A stretch of 64,000 bases of DNA from a virus. The DNA is taken from positions 124,001 to 188,000 of IMG/VR virus record IMGVR_UViG_3300028862_000012; one strand, 5' to 3'. Shown here in pieces: positions 17,772 to 25,888 of the stretch (positions are counted from its first letter, which is position 1; every line of letters starts with the position of its first letter). Position numbers and translations under genes: made by a program. The notes beneath the pieces are model-generated. The model saw only the letters and a program-made list of their open reading frames with translations, searched no databases and had not been told where the DNA came from.

Positions 17772-18014
17772 ATGATTAAAATGTTTAGAAAATCAGATTT
17801 AGTACAAAAGCAAACTTATAAACAATATCAAGTAACTTATTATGAAATATATACATCAACAGATGATAAGGAATTTGTTGCTGAAATTGTTTATATAAAA
17901 TCTAATTTTTCTAAAATAGAAGATATGAAATATATTTTAACAAAGTTTATGAAAGATATTTATATTGATATAAAATCAATAGAATATATTGAAGAATCAG
18001 TATTAAAGTTTTAA
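17772..18014 (+). CDS. Hypothetical protein, 80 aa
   Basis: Lysine- and tyrosine-rich, predicted beta then helix. No family recognised. AAGGA 13 nt upstream. Confidence 0.55.
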   Translation: MIKMFRKSDLVQKQTYKQYQVTYYEIYTSTDDKEFVAEIVYIKSNFSKIEDMKYILTKFMKDIYIDIKSIEYIEESVLKF

Positions 18015-18024
18015 GGATTAAATA

Positions 18025-19152
18025 ATGGAATTACTTATATCTGAGTTTATTGAGCAGAATAATCATTGGAAAGACTGTATTACTCAAAAGCCCTATTGTA
18101 TAGAAGTAAAAGAGAAAAATGAATATACTCTATTAAAATATAATCAGATAGAAAGTAATTTTAATATTCCTTTGGTTCGTGAATGTAGAGGAATAATTCT
18201 TAGAGATAAAAAAATAGTATGTTTTCCCTTCAGAAAATTCGGAAATCAAGGAGAAGGATATGCTGATGATATTGATTGGGCAAGTGCTAAAGTTTTAGAA
18301 AAAGTAGACGGAAGTATTACTAAAATCTGGTTTGACATAACGTGGCATATATCAACTAATGGATGTATAGATGCTCATGATGCAGATATTCCAGACTGGG
18401 GTAGTGATTGCGAATATAAAAATTATTATGACCTTATTGAGTGTGCTTTAAAAAAGTATATTAAATTTGATAATCTAAGTGATTTAGATATAATTTTTAA
18501 GCATGTCTACACTTATATATTTGAAATGGTTTCGCCTTATACTAAAGTAGTAGTCCCTTATCCAGAAATAGATATTTATTTAATTGGAATTCGTAATAAT
18601 ATAACCTATGAAGAAGAATATATAAAGGAGCATGAATTAAGTACTATATTTAAAACACCTAAGTATTATGATATACATAGTTTAGATGACTGTATTGCTA
18701 TGACAAAAGAAATGCCTTTCAGTGAAGAAGGCTTTGTTGTAGTAGATAAGTATTTTCATAGAAATAAAATTAAGAGCATTGCGTATCTAAAAATATTTCG
18801 ATTGAAGGGTGAGGGTGTCGTTACTCCTAAGCGAATGCTTGAACTCATCCAGACTAATGAATCAGGAGAATTTTTAGCATACTTTCCTGAATATACAGAA
18901 ATGTATAATCTGTATAAATCTAAATATGATAAGTTAATTAAATATTTAGATGATTCCTTTGCTAACTTTTGGGAAATTTCTCATAGACTCAAAATAGTTC
19001 CCTGTCGGCAAAAACGTGCAGACCATATTAATAAGTACTATAAATGTCCTGACTTTATGTTTAAGCGATATGATAAAATGATAAAAGATGGATTAGAGTA
19101 TTGTTCAACTATGAGAATGGAAAACTTAGTTGAGTTATTGAAAAGTTTTTAA
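18025..19152 (+). CDS. T4 Rnl1-like RNA ligase
   Basis: 375 aa, the size of T4 RNA ligase 1 (374). The adenylylation motif KVDGS is at residues 93-97 with K93 as nucleophile, preceded by VRECRGIILR (51-60) and FRKFGNQGE, both at the positions seen in Rnl1 proteins. Later motifs include EEGFVVVDK and YLKIFRLKGEG. The family joins 5'-phosphate to 3'-OH RNA ends with ATP; in T4 it repairs tRNA cut by the host PrrC nuclease. With HD-Pnk and Hen1-ligase nearby, this phage has two independent RNA-sealing enzymes. Confidence 0.88.
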   Translation: MELLISEFIEQNNHWKDCITQKPYCIEVKEKNEYTLLKYNQIESNFNIPLVRECRGIILRDKKIVCFPFRKFGNQGEGYADDIDWASAKVLEKVDGSITKIWFDITWHISTNGCIDAHDADIPDWGSDCEYKNYYDLIECALKKYIKFDNLSDLDIIFKHVYTYIFEMVSPYTKVVVPYPEIDIYLIGIRNNITYEEEYIKEHELSTIFKTPKYYDIHSLDDCIAMTKEMPFSEEGFVVVDKYFHRNKIKSIAYLKIFRLKGEGVVTPKRMLELIQTNESGEFLAYFPEYTEMYNLYKSKYDKLIKYLDDSFANFWEISHRLKIVPCRQKRADHINKYYKCPDFMFKRYDKMIKDGLEYCSTMRMENLVELLKSF

Positions 19153-19163
19153 AAGGAAGTAGT

Positions 19164-19484
19164 ATGATTACAATAGAAGTAGATGAAATTATAAAGAAAA
19201 AGAAGTTAAGTTTTGAAACTCCCTATTATTATGTACATGACATTAGTGATGATTTATATGACTGCACTATTTATGGAAAGATTACTGATACAGAAGTTAT
19301 TAGTATAAATATAACTAATAAAGGAGCAGAAAAAGTTTTTGAAATCTCAAAAATCAGTATGAGTAATTTTGATAGTTATAAATGTTATCTAACAAAAGAA
19401 TTTTATAAAAGTAATGAATCAGAGTTTAAAGGAGCTTATAAAGAAGCATTGGAATTTATAAAATCTATTAAGGATAATTCATGA
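19164..19484 (+). CDS. Hypothetical protein, 106 aa
   Basis: AAAAGGAAG upstream. Lysine-rich, acidic mix. Overlaps the next gene by 4 nt. No family recognised. Confidence 0.6.
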   Translation: MITIEVDEIIKKKKLSFETPYYYVHDISDDLYDCTIYGKITDTEVISINITNKGAEKVFEISKISMSNFDSYKCYLTKEFYKSNESEFKGAYKEALEFIKSIKDNS

Positions 19485-19723
19485 TTAAAAACTTTATAAT
19501 AAAATTCTATAAGTATTATTTAAATAAGCATCATGAATTAGGTAGAGTATGTTTACAAAAATCAATGCGTGGTGATTGGAGTTTATCTTATACTGGTATG
19601 TTTTTTGAAATAGAGGGTGAGTTTGCATATAGTTTATGCAAAAACTTTAATGTAGATTATTATAATTTTCATAATGGTGATTTACAATTATTGAATGCTT
19701 TTTGGGTAAAGGAAACAGTATGA
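19481..19723 (+). CDS. Hypothetical protein, 80 aa
   Basis: Coupled to the previous gene; AAGGA upstream. Aromatic-rich, mixed strand/helix pattern. No family recognised. Confidence 0.55.
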   Translation: MIKNFIIKFYKYYLNKHHELGRVCLQKSMRGDWSLSYTGMFFEIEGEFAYSLCKNFNVDYYNFHNGDLQLLNAFWVKETV

Positions 19724-19788
19724 AACGAAAAGAATTAGCAGAACGAGTGGTTACAAGATATAATGAAACGTCAATGAAAGTGTTATAA
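19720..19788 (+). CDS. 22-codon ORF, possibly a gene remnant at the tnpB insertion
   Basis: The ATG overlaps the upstream stop (ATGA), the pattern of genuine gene pairs here, but the ORF ends after 22 codons (MKRKELAERVVTRYNETSMK...). The tnpB element begins some 50 nt later. It may be the head of a gene cut by the insertion, or a chance ORF. Confidence 0.35.
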   Translation: MKRKELAERVVTRYNETSMKVL

Positions 19789-19841
19789 AGTAATATATTA
19801 ATAATATCTAATTATTATGAAAAAAATAAAGGTAATTAAAA

Positions 19842-21047
19842 ATGAATAAAGCATATAAAGTTCGATTATATCCAAACATTACTCAAACTAAACTCATAAA
19901 TAAAACTTTTGGATGTACTCGATTTTTATATAATCAGATTTTGAATGAACATATTCAAGTATATGAAAAATATAAAAACGATAAAGAAGCTTTATTTAAT
20001 TATAAATACAAAACTGAAAAAGAGTACAAGCAGGAGTTTGAATGGCTAAAAGAAGTAAGCTCTCGCGCTTTACAACAGTCACATAGAGATTTACAAACAG
20101 CTTATACTAATTTCTATGCAGGATTAAAGAAATCTAAAAAAGTAGGTTTTCCAAAGTTTAAGTCAAAGCATAAATCACGCTTAAGTTATAGAGAGCCACA
20201 AGTAAGTGACTGTATTGAAATTAAAGATAATAAAATTAAATTACTAAAATTAGGCTATATAAAGTTTAGAGGATTAGATAAAAACTTCAGTGGCTGTATT
20301 AAATCAGTAATAGTTTATAAGTCTAAAACAAATAAATATTATGCTTCTATTTTAGTAGAAAAAACTATTGACAAAAAAGTTAGAATTAGTAATAATGATA
20401 TAGGAATTGATTTAGGATTAAAAGAGTTTGCTATATGCTCTAATGGAGAAATTATAAAAGGTATAAAACAAGATTTATATAATATTGAAAATACTACAAA
20501 AAGATTACATAAAAATTTAAGTAGAAAAAAGGCAGGATCAAAAAGATATGAAAAAGCGCGGCTAAAATTAGCAAAGAATTATGAATACAGTACTAATTAT
20601 TTAAATCATTTTCAGTGGAATTTAATAAAAAAGTTGTGTAGTGAAAATCAAACTATATCACTTGAAACATTGAAAGTAACTAATATGATTAAAAATAGAA
20701 AATTAAGTCATGCAATTCAGACTATTAGTTGGTCGAGCTTTGTTACAAAGTTAGAACAAAAAGCAAAAGAGTATAATACTGCTATTTATAGAGTTCCAAC
20801 TTTTTATGCAAGTTCTAAAATTTGTAGTCATTGCGGGAATAAAAAGCTAGAATTAAGTTTAGCAGAACGTGTTTATACGTGTGATGTTTGTGGATTTACT
20901 ATTGATAGAGACATTAACGCTTCTATTAATATTAAAAATTATAAGTCATTGGAGTACAATGATTACGAACGTGGAGAAAATGTAAGACCTGTAGAATTAT
21001 TTTATAATCCTGCTGGCTATTTCTATGAAGCGTTTAAGAGGAGTTAA
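19842..21047 (+). CDS. tnpB: TnpB, RNA-guided nuclease of IS200/IS605 family
   Basis: 401 aa, full length (ISDra2 TnpB is 408). N-terminal helical domain (YKVRLYPNITQTKLI), then a RuvC nuclease: GIDLGLKEF with D190, SLETLKV with E275, and DRDINAS with D355/D357. Between the last two lies a four-cysteine zinc finger (CSHCG...CDVCG). All catalytic residues appear present, so it should be an active omega-RNA-guided DNA nuclease. No tnpA transposase is adjacent. A guide RNA would be expected to overlap the 3' end of the gene; I cannot define it. The decayed tnpB at 8795 is a different relative. Confidence 0.92.
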   Translation: MNKAYKVRLYPNITQTKLINKTFGCTRFLYNQILNEHIQVYEKYKNDKEALFNYKYKTEKEYKQEFEWLKEVSSRALQQSHRDLQTAYTNFYAGLKKSKKVGFPKFKSKHKSRLSYREPQVSDCIEIKDNKIKLLKLGYIKFRGLDKNFSGCIKSVIVYKSKTNKYYASILVEKTIDKKVRISNNDIGIDLGLKEFAICSNGEIIKGIKQDLYNIENTTKRLHKNLSRKKAGSKRYEKARLKLAKNYEYSTNYLNHFQWNLIKKLCSENQTISLETLKVTNMIKNRKLSHAIQTISWSSFVTKLEQKAKEYNTAIYRVPTFYASSKICSHCGNKKLELSLAERVYTCDVCGFTIDRDINASINIKNYKSLEYNDYERGENVRPVELFYNPAGYFYEAFKRS

Positions 21048-21050
21048 AAA

Positions 21051-21155
21051 ATGATAAATTATAAAACTTTTCTATACTATCAGTTTAAGCAGAGAAAGAC
21101 TTTTAGTGAAAGATTGCATAAATTTTTAGGATTACTTTTTAATATTGTTTCATAA
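21051..21155 (+). CDS. 34-aa ORF after tnpB
   Basis: GAGGAG lies just upstream of the ATG. Encodes a basic, aromatic peptide (FLYYQFKQRKTFSERLHKF). The same DNA would be where a TnpB guide RNA scaffold lies, so the ORF may be fortuitous. Confidence 0.35.
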   Translation: MINYKTFLYYQFKQRKTFSERLHKFLGLLFNIVS

Positions 21156-21158
21156 TTA

Positions 21159-21175
21159 TAACTATTATAATATAA
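21159..21175 (+). promoter_or_regulatory. TAACTATTATA-type putative phage promoter
   Basis: TAACTATTATAATATAA at 21159-21175, 18 nt before the ATG of the AAA ATPase. Same motif occurs before 40748, 44065, 59525, 62506 (minus) and 62573. Confidence 0.5.
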
Positions 21176-21192
21176 CTTTATAAGGAATAATT

Positions 21193-22545
21193 ATGACAAA
21201 AATAGAATCATTCGCTGAATCTTTTCAAGCTGGTTCAGCGCCGAGAATTATAACAAAAATAGAGAGCATACTATCCAGAAGAGTTGGTAATGTAAATATA
21301 ACTAATATACCTATAGAGTATGATAATAAATATGGAAAGTTTCAAGGATTTTATGGGTTAGTTACTGGTTATGCTCAGTTATTTCGCCTTAATTTCTTAT
21401 TAAGTGGTAGTGACTCTATCTATAGTATAGATTTATACAATGGCGTATCTGATAGTCATCCTGCCATTACTGTTGATCTTAATGGTTTTAATATAGTTCA
21501 ATGTTTAGAAGCTATTACAGAAGAGCTTGAAAAAGGGTATGTAGATACAGAGTTAAATGAAGGATACAGATATTCAAATAAAGTAGTTGCACGATTTTTA
21601 GAATATACTTCTGATGATAGAAAAAATATGTTATTTAATACGTGGATAGATCAGGAAAATGATAGTATAGATTTATTACAGAATAAAAGATTAGCTGAAG
21701 TATATACAGTTTTCCTAAAGAAAGACAAAAGATATAATAGTGAAGTAAACTTTGCTAGTTTTCAATCAATGGCTAAAACTTATTTATTTGGAAGAGGGTT
21801 AACTAATCCATCATTTAGAAAGCGCAAGAAAGGTAGTGCAGAACGAGAAGTAGTTGATAAGGCAAAAGAAGATCAGCTTCGAGATATAGTTGATGGAATG
21901 GAAGTAACAAAGAAATTTGATTTTTTAGCTTCTGCGGTTGAAGCAGTTGTGGATAATAGAATACAATCATTACTTTGTTATGGAAGTCCCGGTAGTGGAA
22001 AATCTAAAACAGTAATGGATACCTTAGATAGTTTACATGTAAAACCACAGGTATTTAGTGGTGGTTTTAAAAATACTGATGAATTATTTAAAATTTTAAC
22101 GAAGTATAATGATAATGAAATTCTGTGCTTTGATGACTGCGATTCAGTTTTTAAGTCTATAGATAATAGGAACTTATTAAAATCAATTTTGCAGAATTCT
22201 GAAAAAAGAATAGTAACGTGGCGAGACAAAAAACTTGAGTTTACGAGTGGAGTAATCTTTATTTCTAATTTAGCTAAATTTGACTCGGCTATTGCCAGTC
22301 GATCAATGACTATTGAAATTACATTGACTAATGAACAAATGCTAGATCATATTGAAAATAATTTAAAAGAGTTTATGCCTGAAGTAGATATGAAAACAAA
22401 AAAAATGGCCTTAGATTTTTTAAAGGAAATTTCTTCAGGTGTAAAAACGGTGGATTTTCGAGAGCTTCAGAAGACAATTATATCAATTCAAATTCAGCCT
22501 AAAGGCTGGAAAGATTTTGCATTACTAATGCTTTCATCACAGTAG
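21193..22545 (+). CDS. AAA ATPase
   Basis: 450 aa. Walker A YGSPGSGKSK with GxxGxGKS at 264-271, Walker B-like ILCFDDCDSVF about 45 residues later, and a sensor-like FISNLAK. The N-terminal about 230 residues contain no recognised domain. The C-terminus is helical, as in AAA lids. In phages, stand-alone AAA proteins of this size act in replication, packaging or virion assembly; the neighbour is a large multidomain zincin-ART protein. A start at 21193 is supported by AAGGAATAATTATG. Confidence 0.75.
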   Translation: MTKIESFAESFQAGSAPRIITKIESILSRRVGNVNITNIPIEYDNKYGKFQGFYGLVTGYAQLFRLNFLLSGSDSIYSIDLYNGVSDSHPAITVDLNGFNIVQCLEAITEELEKGYVDTELNEGYRYSNKVVARFLEYTSDDRKNMLFNTWIDQENDSIDLLQNKRLAEVYTVFLKKDKRYNSEVNFASFQSMAKTYLFGRGLTNPSFRKRKKGSAEREVVDKAKEDQLRDIVDGMEVTKKFDFLASAVEAVVDNRIQSLLCYGSPGSGKSKTVMDTLDSLHVKPQVFSGGFKNTDELFKILTKYNDNEILCFDDCDSVFKSIDNRNLLKSILQNSEKRIVTWRDKKLEFTSGVIFISNLAKFDSAIASRSMTIEITLTNEQMLDHIENNLKEFMPEVDMKTKKMALDFLKEISSGVKTVDFRELQKTIISIQIQPKGWKDFALLMLSSQ

Positions 22546-22551
22546 AGTGCT

Positions 22552-24783
22552 ATGATAAATTATAATAAATTAATAGACAAAGAAATAAATAAGTTATTAA
22601 ATGAATCAGTAGATTTTGAAAAATATAACAAAATTCTTTTAGAGCATACTTTAGAGTATTTTAAATATACTAAAATAAATAAGTATTCATTAGATGATTA
22701 TTTTAGAGGTGCTAGTGAACCTGATTGGTTTTGGCTATTTTTAAATAATTTACTTAAACGTTATAATGAAGATATCTATACCGAGTATAAAGGTAAAATG
22801 ATAGAAACCTCTGAACTTGTAGGAAACACTTTTACTAAGTATTTAAATAAATTAGCAGGATCACATTTTAGACAAGGACAATGGGATTATGAAAAAATAG
22901 AAGAGTGGTTAAAAGAAAAATTGCAATTAAAAGAATCTATATTAAAAGAACAAATAACAAAAGATTCTATTAAAGAGCTTCAAAAGGAAGCGCAATTATA
23001 TAATAAAGCTATAATGAAAATAGACTCCCCTTATGATTTATATGAAGTAAGTAAGTCTATGCAGGATTATAGTATTAAATTGCATGACTACTTAGAAAAT
23101 ACTTTGAATAGTAGAATTGAAAATACTGGATGGAAGGATGGTCATGGAAATGATTTTAGCTTTTATCCTTTTCAAGAGTTTTATCAGTATTTACGAGAAG
23201 TATTAGATCCCTATAAACTTTCTGGAATTAGAAGAGCATACGATGATTGGAATAAATATGATGAAAATATATGGGTAAATCATTATAGCTCTTTTGAAAA
23301 AAGAAGAAAATCTTTATACACAATGTTTTCTCAAAAGCTAAAAAAAGCATTTGATAACTTGCAAGATTGGCTGGATACCTTTACTAATGGCTATGCACCT
23401 AATCGTTCATCAGAAGAGCTTATAACTTATAATGGTTTTAAAATTAAAGTAACATCTGATGAAGCTCACTCCAATTTCTTAAACTCTAGAGGTAGTAATA
23501 GCTACTCTGTAGAAGATTTCAAAAAAGATTTAGATAACCTAGTACATGACTTAAAGTCAAAATCTATATCACCTGCTTTTTTAAAAAATGCGGTATTTGA
23601 ATTTAATAATACTATTTCTCTGGATATAGGTGGTGATTATCAAGCAACAGGAAATATTATTTCTGTATTACCTGATAAGAAAGAATCTTATACTACTTTA
23701 GTTCATGAAGTGGGTCATTGTTATGAAGTTACTGTTATTTCAAAACAAGCAAGAAGCGCATGGCAAGAGTTTTACAGTGATCCAAAGAATTTTGTATACA
23801 TATCTGATGAGACAAAAAATAATATAAAAAAAGAATTAGAGATAATTTGTAGTAGTAAAGAAATTAAAGATGGCTATGAAGAAAACAAATATAATCATAA
23901 TGGTTTATATAGTATTAAAAATAAGATACGCTTGCAGTTATTAGCTAAGTTTAATAAAAACTCCACTGAATATAAATTATTAACTACATTATTTAATGAT
24001 ATAAAAATAGAGGCAATTGATTATCTTCCTAGCAAGCCAGATGACATTGATTTTTTTATGAGCATATTAAATAACCATGAACTAGGTGGAGTATTATTTC
24101 AAGATCGAATAATACTTAATAATATGTCATTATATAGTGCAAAAAATGAGAAGGAAGCTTTTGCAGAAATGTTTATGTACTATGTTTTAGATTATCATAA
24201 ACAAAAAGATTTCTCTGTTGATTTTATACATTTTTTTAAGTCTATTATTGGCGTATCCTCAACAATTAATGAATCTGTAAATATTACTACTTGGTATCAC
24301 GGATCACCTGATAAAATAACTCATTGGTCTACAGAGTTTATGGGCATAGGTGATGATCAAGAAGGTGCAGGAATTTATTTTACTTCCAATTATGATGACG
24401 CAAGCGGTTATAGTAAAAATAAGGGCTATGTTTATGAAGTTGAATTACATACTACTAAATGGATGAGTACTAAAGCAAAGCCAAAAGTTATTGAGTTAAA
24501 AAAACTTATAGAATTAGCAGATGATTATGAAACCACTTTAGGAAACTGGGGTAATGAAGATCCAGCTAAGGATATGAGAGACTGCTTGAATGACTATCTA
24601 CAATACAATAAAACTATGTTTGAAGCAGTTAAATCAGTATGTAATGATTTTTATCGTTATGATAGTGCAGGTTATTGTAATGCAATAATGTATATTGGAT
24701 ACGGTGGTGTAATAGTTCCAAAAAACTTAGGCGTTTTTCATGCTATAGTTTGGAATCCTAAAATAATTAAAAATATTAGTTGA
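22552..24783 (+). CDS. Multidomain zincin-like metallopeptidase and ADP-ribosyltransferase protein
   Basis: 743 aa. The N-terminal half is helical and unrecognised. Around residues 384-390 there is LVHEVGHCYE, an HExxH zincin motif, with a later KEAFAEMFMYYVLD that could supply the third zinc ligand as in gluzincins. From about residue 580, YHGSPDKI, then GAGIYFTS (605-612) with DASGYS, and KGYVYEVEL follow the layout of ADP-ribosyltransferase folds found in phage polyvalent proteins (H-G..., G.GIYFT...). Such proteins can be injected with DNA to modify host targets. Possible relation to virion assembly cannot be excluded. Both activities are predicted from motifs only. Confidence 0.72.
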   Translation: MINYNKLIDKEINKLLNESVDFEKYNKILLEHTLEYFKYTKINKYSLDDYFRGASEPDWFWLFLNNLLKRYNEDIYTEYKGKMIETSELVGNTFTKYLNKLAGSHFRQGQWDYEKIEEWLKEKLQLKESILKEQITKDSIKELQKEAQLYNKAIMKIDSPYDLYEVSKSMQDYSIKLHDYLENTLNSRIENTGWKDGHGNDFSFYPFQEFYQYLREVLDPYKLSGIRRAYDDWNKYDENIWVNHYSSFEKRRKSLYTMFSQKLKKAFDNLQDWLDTFTNGYAPNRSSEELITYNGFKIKVTSDEAHSNFLNSRGSNSYSVEDFKKDLDNLVHDLKSKSISPAFLKNAVFEFNNTISLDIGGDYQATGNIISVLPDKKESYTTLVHEVGHCYEVTVISKQARSAWQEFYSDPKNFVYISDETKNNIKKELEIICSSKEIKDGYEENKYNHNGLYSIKNKIRLQLLAKFNKNSTEYKLLTTLFNDIKIEAIDYLPSKPDDIDFFMSILNNHELGGVLFQDRIILNNMSLYSAKNEKEAFAEMFMYYVLDYHKQKDFSVDFIHFFKSIIGVSSTINESVNITTWYHGSPDKITHWSTEFMGIGDDQEGAGIYFTSNYDDASGYSKNKGYVYEVELHTTKWMSTKAKPKVIELKKLIELADDYETTLGNWGNEDPAKDMRDCLNDYLQYNKTMFEAVKSVCNDFYRYDSAGYCNAIMYIGYGGVIVPKNLGVFHAIVWNPKIIKNIS

Positions 24784-24830
24784 TTTATAGCAAATAGGGT
24801 GTATACTAATTATATAAAGCAGGAGCAAAT

Positions 24831-24884
24831 ATGAAAAAAATTGATTTTCTTGATAGCAAAAACGCCACTACCAGTAGTGTATGA
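24831..24884 (+). CDS. 17-aa leader-type ORF
   Basis: AGGAG 6 nt before an ATG, encoding MKKIDFLDSKNATTSSV. Its 3' half overlaps the folded element at 24858-24916, an arrangement like an attenuator leader peptide. It could equally be a chance ORF. Confidence 0.35.
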   Translation: MKKIDFLDSKNATTSSV

Positions 24885-24916
24885 TATAAATAGATACCAC
24901 TATCTATAGCGTTTTT
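24858..24916 (+). terminator. Branched RNA structure ending in a T-run (terminator or structured ncRNA)
   Basis: Outer stem AAAAACGC (24858-24865) with GCGTTTTT (24909-24916). It encloses two hairpins: CACTAC/GTAGTG (24866-24871 and 24874-24879) and ATAGAT/ATCTAT (24890-24895 and 24902-24907). The outer stem ends in a run of six T. This three-way junction is more elaborate than a plain terminator. Confidence 0.6.
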
Positions 24917-24929
24917 TCCATTCATTATA

Positions 24930-25019
24930 AACCTCTAATAGATTATTAGTAAAATAATTAGTTTTACTATTGATTATTTATTACTAATAATCTATATTTA
25001 TATTACTACCTAGGAGGTT
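24930..25019 (+). promoter_or_regulatory. Long leader hairpin that can hide the ribosome-binding site
   Basis: A perfect 15-nt inverted repeat (24938-24952 with 24981-24995), extended inward by AATAAT/ATTATT. At the base AACCTC (24930-24935) pairs with GAGGTT (25014-25019), which contains the strong Shine-Dalgarno GGAGG (25013-25017) of the gene at 25025. Suggests translational control, thermometer- or riboswitch-like. Confidence 0.6.
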
Positions 25020-25024
25020 GTAAT

Positions 25025-25312
25025 ATGAGTAAGTCGATTATACGTGTAAAGCACAGAGGATTAGGAAACATTGAAATTCAAGTTGATCCTGAAGACTATC
25101 AGATGATGAAGTCTATTGAAGTGTTTGTCAAATCAGAAACAGGCAGGAAGGTTCCTCCTTATTTGCTGGTAATTGGAAAAGATGGAAAGCGCATGAATGC
25201 CAGTCGCTTTATTCTGAAGCAACATAAGCTCTTGCAGAAGGACAAGCATGTTTTCTTTAAAGATGGAAACTCATTTATCTTATGCAAAAATAACTTAATT
25301 CAGTACACTTAA
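25025..25312 (+). CDS. Small protein resembling AP2-like DNA-binding domains
   Basis: 95 aa, basic. Sequence layout (GKDGKRMNASRFILKQH) resembles the loop-strand-helix of AP2/HNH-associated DNA-binding domains, but no nuclease residues are present. It has the strongest Shine-Dalgarno in the area (GGAGG, 7-nt spacing), apparently sequestered by the leader hairpin. It is isolated between the branched leader element and a terminator, so it is probably a monocistronic, separately regulated gene. Less AT-biased codons than its neighbours. Confidence 0.55.
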   Translation: MSKSIIRVKHRGLGNIEIQVDPEDYQMMKSIEVFVKSETGRKVPPYLLVIGKDGKRMNASRFILKQHKLLQKDKHVFFKDGNSFILCKNNLIQYT

Positions 25313-25317
25313 TGTGT

Positions 25318-25356
25318 AAGTTGATAACACTAAAAAAACGTGCTGTCAACTTTTTT
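25318..25356 (+). terminator. Rho-independent terminator
   Basis: AAGTTGA (25318-25324) pairs with TCAACTT (25346-25352), with an inner CAC/GTG, and ends in TTTTTT. Placed directly after the stop of the 95-aa gene. Confidence 0.7.
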
Positions 25357-25358
25357 AT

Positions 25359-25387
25359 TTGACATATTATATATTCCATGCTATTCT
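25359..25387 (+). promoter_or_regulatory. Sigma-70-like promoter for the helicase operon
   Basis: TTGACA (25359-25364), 17-nt spacer, TATTCT (25382-25387), immediately after the terminator and 34 nt before the ATG at 25422, which has AAAGGAAAAAG as ribosome-binding site. Confidence 0.65.
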
Positions 25388-25421
25388 ATATTTACTAAAG
25401 TAATTTAGTAAAGGAAAAAGT

Positions 25422-25814
25422 ATGGTTGATAATTCTTTTTTATGTACTGGTTATAGTTTGGGAAAAACAGTTTCAGAGCATAGGAAAGGAAATGAAGAAG
25501 ACAGTATATTAAATCCAAGTATAGATAAGCCTTGGTCAGAAGACGATTTACTATTACATGAGTTTATAGAGTCTAGTGATGGTGTATCTCTAACAGAGAT
25601 AGTCGAATATTTTAATTCAAAAAAGAAAACAAATTGTTCATTACCAAGCATGAATAGTAAATTAATGTCACTTTCAGGAAAGGATTACCGGCTATATCAA
25701 GACACGGTTAAAAGAAAAGAAAGTAAAAGTAAAATAGATGAGAAAACAGGGATTATAACTATTAAATCGATAACAAAGAAAGTTGAACTATATTATATAG
25801 ATGATTATATATAA
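25422..25814 (+). CDS. Putative DNA-binding protein, 130 aa
   Basis: Central part (PWSEDDLLLHEFIES...SLTEIVEYF) looks like a helix-turn-helix or SANT-like module, followed by a lysine-rich stretch. No certain family. First gene after a clear promoter, 75 nt upstream of the helicase gene. Confidence 0.5.
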   Translation: MVDNSFLCTGYSLGKTVSEHRKGNEEDSILNPSIDKPWSEDDLLLHEFIESSDGVSLTEIVEYFNSKKKTNCSLPSMNSKLMSLSGKDYRLYQDTVKRKESKSKIDEKTGIITIKSITKKVELYYIDDYI

Positions 25815-25888
25815 GATTAGTAAAAATACTAATTGAATACTTTCTATCTTTATGATAGTATTTTATAAAATAAGGACTACATAAATAA

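Noticed and set aside
21978-22229. Minus-strand ORFs inside the large rightward genes (this and many similar)
   Set aside because: They are antisense shadows without ribosome-binding sites or recognisable domains; the rightward frames carry clear motifs.
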